In this document: positions 34,200 to 43,319 of the stretch, piece after piece
How positions within the stretch are numbered: position 1 is the first letter of the stretch
Layout: every line of letters starts with the position of its first letter
Origin: Paenibacillus daejeonensis DSM 15491
GTDB lineage: Bacteria > Bacillota > Bacilli > Paenibacillales > Paenibacillaceae
DNA: 64,000 nt
Direction: 5' to 3'
NCBI RefSeq assembly: GCF_000378385.1
Contig: NZ_KB899659.1
Location: 1 to 64,000 of the forward strand
Position numbers and translations under genes: made by a program
The notes under the pieces: model-generated
Told to the model about the DNA's origin: nothing
Seen by the model: the letters and a program-made list of their open reading frames with translations, nothing else
The model's database searches: none

Positions 34200-35193
34200 T
34201 TAACTCCACCTCTCCTTCCTGATGCAGCCAACATCGCACTTGAACGCCTGGCCTCAGCAGCTTCATTTGGGGTGCTTCTGCCCGGCATTTGTCCCGGGCA
34301 ACCGGGCAGCGGGGGTGAAACCGGCAGCCGCTTGGCATGTTGGACAATACGGGCACTGTACCGGGTATCGACTCCAGCTTCCTCCTGACCTCTTCGATCT
34401 TGGGCGTGCTGTTCATCAATCCCTTGGTATAGGGATGCTTGGGCGAACGGTAAATCTCGTAAACATCGCCCTCCTCGACGACCTGGCCAGCATACATGAC
34501 GATTACGCGATCGGCCATCTCCGCTACCACACCAAGGTCATGCGTGATGAGCATAATCGACGTGTTCAGATTATCCCGGAGCTCCTTCATAAGTTTCAGG
34601 ATCTGCGCTTGGATCGTAACGTCGAGCGCAGTCGTCGGCTCATCCGCGATCAGCAGCTTGGAGCCACAGGAGATGGCGATAGCAATCATCACGCGTTGCC
34701 GCATTCCTCCGCTGAGTTCATGCGGATAGGCGTGGTACACTTGCTCAGGGCGTGGGATACCCACCTGGCGAAGCATCGCTATACTCTGCTCCTTGACCTC
34801 ACGCTTGGACAATCGCTTGTGCCGGGTGAGCACTTCGGAGATCTGCAGTCCCACTGTAAGCAGAGGATTGAGCGAGGTTAGCGGCTCTTGGAAGATCATC
34901 GCCATATCCTTGCCTTGCAGCTTGCGGAGCTGACGCTTGGAGAGCTTGGTCAACTCCTGTTCTTCCAGCCAGATTTCGCCGCCGGCAATCTCTCCCGGCG
35001 CTTCAATCAGCCCCATGATTGAGAAAGACGTTACACTCTTGCCGCAGCCAGACTCGCCGACGATGCCCAGAATCTCACCCGCATCCAGCCGGAAGGAGAC
35101 ATCATCTACTGACCTTACAATGCCGTGCTCGGTTCGGAATTGCGTCTGCAAATGCCGGACCTCCAGCACCTTTTGCCGATTGATCACCGTCAT
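34162..35193 (-). CDS. Oligopeptide-type ABC transporter ATPase (OppD-like)
   Basis: A 343-residue ATPase: Walker A GESGCGKS, signature LSGGMRQRV, Walker B LLIADEPTTALD, switch His in ITHDLG. The C-terminal oligo_HPY region has GCRFHPRCP. It pairs with the OppF-like ATPase. It lies 40 bases after the OppC-like gene on the same strand, within the 38.5-30.1 kb operon. Confidence 0.92.
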   Translation of the reverse strand: MTVINRQKVLEVRHLQTQFRTEHGIVRSVDDVSFRLDAGEILGIVGESGCGKSVTSFSIMGLIEAPGEIAGGEIWLEEQELTKLSKRQLRKLQGKDMAMIFQEPLTSLNPLLTVGLQISEVLTRHKRLSKREVKEQSIAMLRQVGIPRPEQVYHAYPHELSGGMRQRVMIAIAISCGSKLLIADEPTTALDVTIQAQILKLMKELRDNLNTSIMLITHDLGVVAEMADRVIVMYAGQVVEEGDVYEIYRSPKHPYTKGLMNSTPKIEEVRRKLESIPGTVPVLSNMPSGCRFHPRCPVARDKCRAEAPQMKLLRPGVQVRCWLHQEGEVELNEEFKRRAAAGG

Positions 35194-35232
35194 TCCCCCA
35201 TGTCGTCGATTATTGTCCTTCTATCGCATGTC

Positions 35233-36159
35233 TCAACGGCGCCCTTGGGCCTTGGGATCGAATACATCGCGCAGCCAATCTCCGAAGAACAGAATACCGA
35301 GCACTGTTACCGCAATAGCAACCCCAGGGAAGGTAGCGATCCACCAGGACGTGGCTATATAGTCCCTGCCTTCATTCAACATGTAGCCCCATGTAACGAT
35401 TGGAGGCTGAATTCCAAGTCCGAGGAAGCTAAGTGAGGCCTCCAGTACGATATTGCCGCCGACACTAAGCGTGGAGACCACGATGCATGTGGAGATCAGA
35501 TTGGGCAGAATATGCTTGCGCATAATCGTCCGGTCGCGTGTCCCGATGGAACGGGCGGCCCGGATGAACTCCCTCTCCTTCAAGCTCAGCACCTCGGCTC
35601 GAATTAACCGTGTATAGGCTATCCATCCCGTAATCCCCAGGACGACAATTAGCGTAGGCACGCTGGTACCGAAGACACCGACGATGACCAACATGAACAA
35701 GATATTGGGAATCGCCATATTGGCATCGACGACGCGCATCACAATGGCATCAAACCACCCGCCGCCATAATAACCACACACAACGCCCAGCGTGATTCCG
35801 ATTACCGCAGAAATAATGACGGAAGCGCCGCTGACGAGCAGTGTAATCTGAGACCCGTAAATGATCCGGCTGAGAATATCCCGTCCCAGATGATCAGTGC
35901 CCAGGATATGGGCCATCGAACCGCCGTCTGACCAGAACGGTGGCACTAGACGATTACGGGCATTCAACAGGGTGGGATCATAAGGGGCGAGCAGGACGGA
36001 GAGCAGCGCTGTTAGTGCGACCAACACCAGGATGACAAAGCCGAAGGTGCCTGTCTTGCTGCGGAGCAGCAGCCGCATCCAACGGGTGATCGGATGGATG
36101 GTCCGTGCCACCTCATAGCTCATTTCCGGCTTAAGTGCCTCGGTATGTGAATGCACCAC
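35233..36159 (-). CDS. Oligopeptide-type ABC permease (OppC-like)
   Basis: A 308-residue permease with an N-terminal OppC_N segment, about six membrane helices and the ATPase-contact loop LSLKEREFIRAARSIGTRD. GGAGGGG lies just before a GTG start. It forms the membrane channel with the OppB-like protein encoded 15 bases upstream. Confidence 0.92.
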   Translation of the reverse strand: MVHSHTEALKPEMSYEVARTIHPITRWMRLLLRSKTGTFGFVILVLVALTALLSVLLAPYDPTLLNARNRLVPPFWSDGGSMAHILGTDHLGRDILSRIIYGSQITLLVSGASVIISAVIGITLGVVCGYYGGGWFDAIVMRVVDANMAIPNILFMLVIVGVFGTSVPTLIVVLGITGWIAYTRLIRAEVLSLKEREFIRAARSIGTRDRTIMRKHILPNLISTCIVVSTLSVGGNIVLEASLSFLGLGIQPPIVTWGYMLNEGRDYIATSWWIATFPGVAIAVTVLGILFFGDWLRDVFDPKAQGRR

Positions 36160-36173
36160 TGACCCCTCCTCTC

Positions 36174-37091
36174 CTATTCGTATTTGATTCTTGGGTCGAT
36201 GAGACGATAAGCCACGTCTGCGATAAAGTTGAGCAGAATGATCGCAAATGCACTGACGAAGACCACTGCTTGAACAACGGCCATATCACGCAGACTGATG
36301 GCTTTGACGAGCAGCTGGCCCATGCCTGGCCAAGCAAATACGGTCTCCGTAATGATTGCGCCGCTGACGATAACCGAGGCCTGCATCGCTGTAATGGTGA
36401 TAACAGGAGCGAGACAATTGCGGAAGGCATGCCGATACGTAATTAAGGATCGGGACATCCCTTTGCTCTTGGCCGTCCGGATGTAGTCCTGTCCAAGAAC
36501 TTCCAGCATGCTGGAGCGGATCAGACGTGTCAGCTCTGCAGCCGTTCCCGTTGCCAGCGTGAAGGCTGGAAGAATCAGATGCATCACCGTCCCGCTGCCA
36601 GACACAGGGAACAGCTGGAATGTGACGGAGAAGATCAGAATGAGCATAATGGCGAGCCAAAAATTCGGAATCGCCTTGCCAATGACGGAAGCGCCCGAAA
36701 TCAGCAGGTCCCATGCCGTATTTTGACGAGTTGCCGACAGAATACCGAGCGGGATGGCAATGATAATGGCAATCAGCATCGCAAGCGAACCAAGCAGCAG
36801 TGTGTTGGGCAGCTTCTCCAGCACGATCTGAAGTGCATCCTGCTTATAAGAGAACGATGTGCCGAAATCACCTTGCAGCAGACCCTGCATATACAAGCCA
36901 TACTGGACAAAGAAAGGCTCGTTCAGGCCCAGAGACTCGCGTAACTCCTCGATTTGCTGTGGAGTAGCATTGTCCGAGATCATCAGTGCCACGGGATCGC
37001 CAGCGATGAAGATCAGGAAGAAGACAAGAAAAGAAATGATAAACAAGACGGGGATGACCTGCAGCACATATTTGAGAAGATAGCTTTTCAT
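36174..37091 (-). CDS. Oligopeptide-type ABC permease (OppB-like)
   Basis: A 305-residue permease starting with the typical LLKYVLQVIPVLFIISFLVF helix. It contains the extracytoplasmic segment IEELRESLGLNEPFFVQYG and the ATPase-contact loop SSMLEVLGQDYIRTAKSKG. It is the second gene of the operon, 44 bases after the monooxygenase gene. Confidence 0.92.
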   Translation of the reverse strand: MKSYLLKYVLQVIPVLFIISFLVFFLIFIAGDPVALMISDNATPQQIEELRESLGLNEPFFVQYGLYMQGLLQGDFGTSFSYKQDALQIVLEKLPNTLLLGSLAMLIAIIIAIPLGILSATRQNTAWDLLISGASVIGKAIPNFWLAIMLILIFSVTFQLFPVSGSGTVMHLILPAFTLATGTAAELTRLIRSSMLEVLGQDYIRTAKSKGMSRSLITYRHAFRNCLAPVITITAMQASVIVSGAIITETVFAWPGMGQLLVKAISLRDMAVVQAVVFVSAFAIILLNFIADVAYRLIDPRIKYE

Positions 37092-37134
37092 TGGTGGCCT
37101 CCTCCCCTTTCTTCAGTTGGCTGTCAAGGCTTGG

Positions 37135-38487
37135 TTACGCATTTTTGGCTGGCTTAGCCATCGAGGCATAACGATTCTCCGGACGATTGAGTCCCAGATG
37201 ATCCCGCAGTGTGGTCCCCGTGTATTCTGTGCGGAACAGTCCTCTGCGCCGCAATTCAGGCAGAATATGCTCCGAAAAGGACGTCAGATCGGCAGGCAGG
37301 TGAGGCGCTAGCAGGTTAAAGCCGTCGCAGCCTCCCTGTGTAAACCACTCTTCCATATGATCCACAATTTGCTCCGGCGTCCCTGCGAATGTATCATGTC
37401 CCCGTCCGAAGGCAATCCAATGGGTCAGCTCACGAATCGTCAGATTTTCGCGTTTGGCCAGGTCAACATAGACTTGAAACCGACTTTTGCCGCCGTTGAT
37501 CTGTTCTACCGGTGGAAGCTCCGGCAGAGGTCCGTCAAGCGGATAGGTGAATAGATCCAAATTCATGGATTGCGATAATTGGTGGAGACCGTACTCGGGA
37601 ACGAGGTATTCATTTAACTCTTGCTGCTTCTCCTTGGCTTCCGATTCTGTCAGACCGACGATGGGGGCCAAGCCTGGCAGAATACACAGCTGATCAGGAG
37701 TTCTTCCGTACTTGAGCAGACGTCCTTTGACATCGGAGTAGAACTCCTGCGCGTCCTTCAGGTTATTCTGCGCCGTATAGATGGCTTCAGCGAAGCGCCC
37801 GGCAAATTCCCTGCCATCCTTGGATGAACCGGCCTGCACGAGAACCGGATACCCTTGCGGTGGCCGGGGGATATCGATTGGACCGCGGACTTTGAAATGT
37901 TTGCCTGTGTAGTTGAGGGCATGAATCTTGCTCTCATCGACGAACCTTCCTCCTGGGCGGTCTGCAATTAACGCATCGTCCTCCCAGCAATCCCATAGCC
38001 CTGTCGTCACTTCCAGGAATTCATGGGCTCTCTCATAACGCTGGCTGTGTTCAAGATGTACATCTCTGGCAAAATTGTGTGCGGACTTCTCGTTGCCCGT
38101 TGTGACGATATTCCATCCCGCGCGGCCACGACTCACGTGGTCAAGCGAGGCAAACTGGCGTGCAATATTATAGGGTTCACTGTAGGTGGTAGATGCGGTG
38201 CCGATGACGCCAATATGCTTGGTCACTGCAGCAATTGAGGCAAGCAAGGTGAAGGGTTCGAAGAAATTGTTGAAGGGGCCGTACTTAATATTGGAGTTAA
38301 TTGCCAATCCATCGGCAATAAAGATGGAATCAAATTTTGCTGCTTCCGCCTGTTGCGATAACCGCTGATAGTATGCAATATCCAACATGTTTTGGGGATT
38401 CGTGTTGGGATGCCTCCATGCTGCCTCATGATGTCCAATTCCCTGAATAAACAGGTTCAAGTGCATTTGCCTCGGTGCTTTACTCAT
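37135..38487 (-). CDS. LLM-class flavin-dependent monooxygenase (NtaA/SnaA/DszA type)
   Basis: A 450-residue luciferase-like monooxygenase that uses reduced FMN and O2. Family features are FDSIFIADGLAINS near residue 55, FEPFTLLASIAAVTKHIGVI, SRGRAGWNIVTTGNEKSAHN and GYPVLVQAGSSKDGREFAG. NtaA/SnaA/DszA relatives oxidise nitrilotriacetate, pristinamycin precursors and dibenzothiophene sulfone. No flavin reductase gene is adjacent, so reduced flavin must come from elsewhere. It is the first gene of the transporter operon, which suggests the imported compound is its substrate. Confidence 0.92.
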   Translation of the reverse strand: MSKAPRQMHLNLFIQGIGHHEAAWRHPNTNPQNMLDIAYYQRLSQQAEAAKFDSIFIADGLAINSNIKYGPFNNFFEPFTLLASIAAVTKHIGVIGTASTTYSEPYNIARQFASLDHVSRGRAGWNIVTTGNEKSAHNFARDVHLEHSQRYERAHEFLEVTTGLWDCWEDDALIADRPGGRFVDESKIHALNYTGKHFKVRGPIDIPRPPQGYPVLVQAGSSKDGREFAGRFAEAIYTAQNNLKDAQEFYSDVKGRLLKYGRTPDQLCILPGLAPIVGLTESEAKEKQQELNEYLVPEYGLHQLSQSMNLDLFTYPLDGPLPELPPVEQINGGKSRFQVYVDLAKRENLTIRELTHWIAFGRGHDTFAGTPEQIVDHMEEWFTQGGCDGFNLLAPHLPADLTSFSEHILPELRRRGLFRTEYTGTTLRDHLGLNRPENRYASMAKPAKNA

Positions 38488-38562
38488 CCTTCTATCACCC
38501 TTTCTGAATTCATACCATCATCCACTCTTTGACCTGCTCATCGATGATGAGGAGGTGAGTAA

Positions 38563-38591
38563 ATCTTATCACGGTGTTATATATGGGTCAA
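38563..38591 (-). promoter_or_regulatory. Promoter of the monooxygenase-transporter operon
   Basis: Minus strand: TTGACC (38586-38591), 17 bp, TAAGAT (38563-38568), about 75 bases before the first gene. Sequence around it is AT-rich. Confidence 0.75.
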
Positions 38592-38622
38592 TATAATTAA
38601 CACTTATTCTTCAAATTATTTA

Positions 38623-38638
38623 TTGTAAACGATATCAA
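38623..38638. promoter_or_regulatory. cre (CcpA) site upstream of the catabolic operon
   Basis: TTGTAAACGATATCAA fits the Bacillus cre consensus WTGNAANCGNWNNCAW at every position. It lies roughly 65-80 bases upstream of the predicted start. That position may allow CcpA activation, or repression by looping; which one cannot be read from the sequence. Confidence 0.7.
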
Positions 38639-38701
38639 ATTAACATATACATGACTAACTATGTTGTTAATGTGTGATATATTGCGTGTTCACGTCAAAA
38701 A

Positions 38702-38721
38702 ACCGGCCATCCGTGGCCGGT
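38702..38721 (-). terminator. Terminator of the FCD regulator gene
   Basis: ACCGGCCA and TGGCCGGT with TCCG loop and six T on the minus strand, 20 bases after the stop at 38741. Confidence 0.9.
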
Positions 38722-38740
38722 CATTGTCATATTTGAAGCG

Positions 38741-39562
38741 TTATCCTATTATGAGTGGACTTACCTTGTCATCCGCTTCCACCGTTTGGTTAGACTCGCT
38801 AGCGATTTGTTGATTCACATCGTCAATAACGACTTGCATATGCATCTTCATCAATCGTTCCGCTTCGTCCGCATCCGCTTGCATGATGGCTTCGACGATG
38901 CTTCGGTGTTGGTGGGCATATCCCGCTCCCCTTTTACGGGTGATCAACTCGTGAATCTGTGACTCCAGCCTCCATTGTTCAAAGAAAAGAATGTCCAGTG
39001 CGGCAATCAGGAACTTGTTCCCCGATGCCTTGGCCAGCGTGGCATGAAAATCCAGTGCTGCTCTGGAAGGATCTGCGCGCTCAGTCACACATTGTTCATG
39101 ACATTCCAAATGTTCTTTCAATGCAGCCAGCGCGGCATGGTCCGCACGTTCGGCAGCTAGTCTTGATGTTTCGCACTCCAGCGCTTTTCTTGCATGCAGC
39201 ACATCGAGCAGCTCCTGCAGGTTTTCAGGTTGTGCGGCATGGATCAAGTTCTTTTGCAGTCGTTCTCGCTCCAGCCGGTTCGTCTGTTCTTCAACATAGC
39301 TGATGCCGTCCTCGGTGATGACTCTTCCTTGGGCACCGACTAGTCTCGTGTAGCCTTTGGCGTCCGTATCTTTCAAAATACGTCCGATCGTAGCCGTGCT
39401 TACCGCAACATTTTTTTCGTCCAGTACGACTTTGAGCACCCAGGAGCCGACGGGCTCGAGGTTTTTGAGCAGATATTGTAGCAGCAAGTATTCGATGGTT
39501 TCGACACGTGTTGAAAAAAAATGACTCATTTCCGAAATGGATGCCTCGACTTGCTTCTCCAT
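38741..39562 (-). CDS. FCD-domain regulator with RNase R/NrpR-type winged helix
   Basis: 273 residues. The C-terminal two thirds form an FCD ligand-binding helical bundle (HARKALECETSRLAAERAD, ALDFHATLAKASGN, HQHRSIVEAI). The N terminus is not the usual GntR helix-turn-helix. Residues about 30-85 (VGSWVLKVVLDEKNVAVS.. ATIGRILKDTDAKGYT, GAQGRVITEDG) look like the HTH_12 winged helix of NrpR and RNase R. ATG 39562 is eight bases from AGGAG; ATG 39568 is too close. It is the likely ligand-responsive regulator of the operon downstream. Confidence 0.83.
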   Translation of the reverse strand: MEKQVEASISEMSHFFSTRVETIEYLLLQYLLKNLEPVGSWVLKVVLDEKNVAVSTATIGRILKDTDAKGYTRLVGAQGRVITEDGISYVEEQTNRLERERLQKNLIHAAQPENLQELLDVLHARKALECETSRLAAERADHAALAALKEHLECHEQCVTERADPSRAALDFHATLAKASGNKFLIAALDILFFEQWRLESQIHELITRKRGAGYAHQHRSIVEAIMQADADEAERLMKMHMQVVIDDVNQQIASESNQTVEADDKVSPLIIG

Positions 39563-39650
39563 ATCCATTTCTCCTCTCTTGTTGCCGTTCAGGATTGATT
39601 TTATTATAAATCCCCCTCTACTTCAACTTAATAAAGAACTCTAGCGCTCC

Positions 39651-39835
39651 TTAAAGACAAAAATACAGTTAATAGCCGACGCTACTAGCTAGAGGACAAC
39701 TTTAAAGTCAAAAGTACAACTAATTAGCTGATAAATTCTAAAATCTGGATATTTCAGTTAGATTAACTGCATTTTTGTCGTTACAAGCCGGATTGTCAGC
39801 CATGAGGCTAAATTTAATTGTACTTTTGTCGTTAG
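39651..39835. repeat. 185-bp palindromic four-unit element, full copy 3
   Basis: Forward units at 39651-39674 and 39702-39725; reverse units at 39761-39784 and 39812-39835. Linkers are 27 nt and the centre is 35 nt, so the total is again 185 bp. Units read TAA(A/C)G(A/T)CAAAA(A/G)T(A/G)CA, ending near TTAAT. The bases are quite unlike copies 1 and 2, but the TAACG end and the geometry are shared. The remaining 39836-39994 holds no gene that I can see. Confidence 0.85.
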
Positions 39836-39994
39836 CGCAGAAGGGTACTCAGCTACAAACAAAGCTACTCGTTCTCCGCCCGGCATAACACCCACCATGC
39901 AGCTAGAGCACAATTCTTTCGCAGCTTGCTTATAGACAACAATAGCAGTCCACGGATGCCAATGGCTTCCCAAGGGGGCTGCTCTCTTGTGCTT

Positions 39995-42052
39995 CTATTC
40001 TCTTCCGTAATCCAGAACCACTGTCTCAAACAGCTCCACCTTCGGCACAGTAAAAGACAATGGGCCCTCACCCTTGCCCTCGCCAGAGTAAGTGAATTCG
40101 AGGTCCTGTTGGCCGCGCAGCGTATGCACCCGCAAGGGCTTGCGGTTCGTGGTCAACGTACAGCTCACCTCGTGTATAGGGATTGGCGCATGAAAGGCTG
40201 TGCCCAACTGACCGCTATGGTTGACCAGATGAACAAGCTCCCGGCTCTCGTCCCTGCTGCGGTAGGCGGCGAGTTCAATCAGGGGCGAGGTCGTTGTCTT
40301 TACGCTACGACTAACGTCTAATACATCGCGAAGGACAGCCTCCAGCAGCATGGCATGTCCATGATTGCTTAACCGTTCGTAATGCTGGCCGATACCCCAT
40401 GGCATCAGAACCGTGCGACCTTGACCATACGCTTGCCGAATGATACCTGGAACGTCGCTAATCTCGGTATAATAGCACTTCTCCGGCGGGCCAAACATGC
40501 ATTCGTCGATCAATCCCAAATACGTCTCACTCTCCGGCTTGGTCTCGCATATGAGCAGTTCCCCAAGGAGATACACAAGATTGACGTCTTCAAAGCCGCG
40601 GAGCACTGCACGATCCTGATCTTGGAGCGCAAAATAATCGCCTTGTCTTGGTGTGCGGTGTTCCAGGATTCGGCCCGCGCCGAGACTCTCAAGCTGCACC
40701 TGTCTCAACGGGCTACCCTTCTCATCGCATGTTGCGGATGCGCCCGATGCGAGCAGCTTGCCGCCCTGGTGTACATAAGCATCCAGCGTAGCTCGCATCT
40801 GCTCTGACACATTACGAACATCCGGCAAGATGACAGCTTGGTACCTGCGAAGCCGTTCAAGTATATGGTCCTGATTCAGCACATCATCACGAATGACATC
40901 GAATAACACATGACTCTCTGACAACATACGGAACAGACCACGGAATTCCCGTTCACTGCCATGCATGTAGCTAAGATACGGATCGATCAGTGCGATATCT
41001 GCGATAGAAACTAGGTCGCTGTAGTAATGTTCATGGTCTGCGTGGTATCGGAAGATATCCTTGACGATATCCATCACCAGCCGGTCATCCTGATTCATGA
41101 GCGTGCCGATGACATAATAGTCGAGCCATCCGCCCTGCACGAGATCTTCAGCTAGTCTAAGCGCAGTAAAGTGAGGAGATACGGCTGTATGGCGCATGGC
41201 AAAATCCACGAAATGTACCGCAGAGTTGCTAACGGCCATACCCGGCCAGGAGCCTAAAACCACCTTTACATTGCGGCTGGATAAATAATTGAACTCCGGA
41301 AGCTGTCTGTGAATTCCCGTGTTCGATTCTTTCCTGAAAATATCCGTGCCTTCCGCGGTGTAATTGCAAATGGCGATCTCCTGGCGAATACCCTTCACGG
41401 CTGCGGAACGGCGGTAGAATAGCTCAGCCACCGTCTTCTCTTGAAATTGCACATAATCCCGGTAGATGGGATCGGCAGCGTCCTTCTTCTTGGGCAGCGT
41501 GGGATGACCATACATCTGCTCGAACCTCAAGCGGCAATTGTCACATTGGCAGATTCCATGGTGATTATAACTATAATCCTCCACAACATAGCCATGCATA
41601 TTAATGAAAACGCCATCAATTAAATAGTTGCTGGCACATTCCTTCAGGATTTCAATGGACTTCTCCTGCTGATAGAGGCCATTGATACAAGTATGCACCT
41701 GGCCATTATAATTGACGATCTGCCCCTGCGTGCTTTTGTACAGCCACTGGGGGTTGTTAAGGGCAATCTCCTCATTCAGACGACTAAAATCAAAGCGAGC
41801 AATGAGGCGAATGCCAGCTGCATGCGCCCTGCCAAGGATCTCACCTAGAAAATCGTTTTTGAGATAAGGGTTTTTATAATGAAAGGATAGCTTGGTATCA
41901 TAATTCGCTGCGATGCCGCCAGCGTTGAAGAGCAGCACATTGCCACTGTAAGCCTGGATACTGTCAATGAATTCGTCGGGGTCCAGCTGGGCATCAATTT
42001 CTCGAAGATTGGTCTGAATCAGTCGCATCGGTTGCGTCGTCCACCACGTCAT
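39995..42052 (-). CDS. Putative glycoside hydrolase (GHL6-like barrel with GATase-like domain)
   Basis: 685 residues. Residues 1-about 330 form a TIM-barrel-like region resembling hypothetical glycosyl hydrolase 6 (RAHAAGIRLIARFDFSRLNE, DGVFINMHGYV, and a CQCDNCRLRFEQMYG cysteine cluster). Residues about 365-560 resemble the beta-galactosidase trimerisation/GATase-like domain (RYQAVILPDVRNVSEQM, VHQGGKLLASG). A C-terminal beta domain follows. No signal peptide, so it is intracellular. GAGGAG precedes the ATG. The glycosidic substrate is unknown. It is followed by no transporter; lrgAB lies upstream. Confidence 0.78.
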   Translation of the reverse strand: MTWWTTQPMRLIQTNLREIDAQLDPDEFIDSIQAYSGNVLLFNAGGIAANYDTKLSFHYKNPYLKNDFLGEILGRAHAAGIRLIARFDFSRLNEEIALNNPQWLYKSTQGQIVNYNGQVHTCINGLYQQEKSIEILKECASNYLIDGVFINMHGYVVEDYSYNHHGICQCDNCRLRFEQMYGHPTLPKKKDAADPIYRDYVQFQEKTVAELFYRRSAAVKGIRQEIAICNYTAEGTDIFRKESNTGIHRQLPEFNYLSSRNVKVVLGSWPGMAVSNSAVHFVDFAMRHTAVSPHFTALRLAEDLVQGGWLDYYVIGTLMNQDDRLVMDIVKDIFRYHADHEHYYSDLVSIADIALIDPYLSYMHGSEREFRGLFRMLSESHVLFDVIRDDVLNQDHILERLRRYQAVILPDVRNVSEQMRATLDAYVHQGGKLLASGASATCDEKGSPLRQVQLESLGAGRILEHRTPRQGDYFALQDQDRAVLRGFEDVNLVYLLGELLICETKPESETYLGLIDECMFGPPEKCYYTEISDVPGIIRQAYGQGRTVLMPWGIGQHYERLSNHGHAMLLEAVLRDVLDVSRSVKTTTSPLIELAAYRSRDESRELVHLVNHSGQLGTAFHAPIPIHEVSCTLTTNRKPLRVHTLRGQQDLEFTYSGEGKGEGPLSFTVPKVELFETVVLDYGRE

Positions 42053-42082
42053 ATGTCACTCTCCTCACTTATTAGGTTGGGT

Positions 42083-42757
42083 TCAGCCCCAGAACATCGC
42101 AGCCACGGAGATCAGAATGCCTGTCAGACCCATGGCCAGACTGCTATACGCGCCTTGCCGCTCGGAGTCTCGCAGGACCTTGGCTGTGCCGATCCCATGC
42201 GCGGCTGTCCCCATGGCAATGCCAATCGCCAGGTCCGTGTGCACGCCAATTTTTCTTAGACACCACGTCCCTACCATACTGCCGAACAAGCCAGTCAATA
42301 CCGTCAGCACGGCCCCCAGCTCGGGAATGCCTCCCAAGCGAGCGACAATTTCAATGGAAATGGGAGCGGTTGCCGATTTGGGCAGTACGGTGAACAGCAG
42401 CTCATCGGACCCGCCAAATGCTCGGATCAAGAATGCATTGGACGCAAACCCAACGGCCACTCCAACGGTGATGCCTGTCGTGATCGGCAGCAGCTGATTG
42501 CGAATCAGCTCCCAATGCTTGTGCAGAGGAACGGCCAGTGCGACGGTCGCCGGTCCGAGCAGGAAGGTAATCCATTCGCCACCAGCCATATAATCATCAT
42601 AAGGAATGTCCAGCAGCAATAAGATGGCGATGATGAGAACTGAGCAAGTGAACAGCGGATGAAGCCAGCGCAGCCTGCGGTTTGCTGTGATTGACAGCAT
42701 ATAAATGCCTACGGTCAACGCCACTCCAAAAACAGGAGCCATCCACCATTCATCCAT
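42083..42757 (-). CDS. lrgB: LrgB-family membrane protein
   Basis: A 224-residue CidB/LrgB-type protein with about six to seven helices. TVLPKSATAPISIEIVARLG and MGTAAHGIGTAKVLRDSE are the family signatures. It acts with LrgA in holin-like control of murein hydrolase activity or in pyruvate/glycolate transport. Its ATG overlaps the lrgA stop by eight bases. Confidence 0.92.
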   Translation of the reverse strand: MDEWWMAPVFGVALTVGIYMLSITANRRLRWLHPLFTCSVLIIAILLLLDIPYDDYMAGGEWITFLLGPATVALAVPLHKHWELIRNQLLPITTGITVGVAVGFASNAFLIRAFGGSDELLFTVLPKSATAPISIEIVARLGGIPELGAVLTVLTGLFGSMVGTWCLRKIGVHTDLAIGIAMGTAAHGIGTAKVLRDSERQGAYSSLAMGLTGILISVAAMFWG

Positions 42758-43109
42758 GAGATTCCTTCTCCTTGCCTTTTCTTCTCTCGATTAAGAATGC
42801 GGAGCCGCCGCCCGCCAGTAACACCATCAAGGTTCCCGCAATCACAACAGAACTGATGGCTAACGGATGAGCCAGCATGATGTCGGCATACACCATGGTG
42901 CCCACAACAATTGGCGCAAAGAACAGCATCATATGGGATAGTAGGAACTGTGCAGTATCCTGTAGCCATTCTAGCTTGACCCAGCCGAGCCGGAGCCCGG
43001 CCAGAAGCATCACCATACCAATGACGTTGCCGGGCAGCGGAACACCAAGCACATGCTCTATCCCTTCTCCTGCCAGCAAGAAGCCCATCAACCATGCAAA
43101 TCCTAGCAT
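42750..43109 (-). CDS. lrgA: LrgA/CidA-family holin-like protein
   Basis: 119 residues with four predicted helices. Family segments are VLGVPLPGNVIGMVMLLAGL and LLSHMMLFFAPIVVGTMVY. GGAGGAGG lies six to eight bases before ATG 43109. First gene of lrgAB. No LytTR regulator is nearby. Confidence 0.9.
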   Translation of the reverse strand: MLGFAWLMGFLLAGEGIEHVLGVPLPGNVIGMVMLLAGLRLGWVKLEWLQDTAQFLLSHMMLFFAPIVVGTMVYADIMLAHPLAISSVVIAGTLMVLLAGGGSAFLIERRKGKEKESHG

Positions 43110-43201
43110 GTCTGGCCTCCTCCCTGTAACTTCCGATCACATGCAACGTTTTTACTATAGCATTTCTTTCCATCAGGTGTCCAAGTCAGAGCTGCCAAAA
43201 A

Positions 43202-43228
43202 GCCGGCTCGCACACTTCGCGAACCGGC
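43202..43228 (-). terminator. Terminator of the rph-PhzF unit
   Basis: GCCGGCTCGC and GCGAACCGGC (one mismatch) with TTTTT on the minus strand, 90 bases after the PhzF stop at 43320. Confidence 0.75.
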
Positions 43229-43319
43229 CTATACACTACTATTCCAACCCAAAACATATCAGGCCGCAATTGACCTAACGTGCGCCGACAACCTGGTGTG
43301 GCACATATAATGTATTGAA

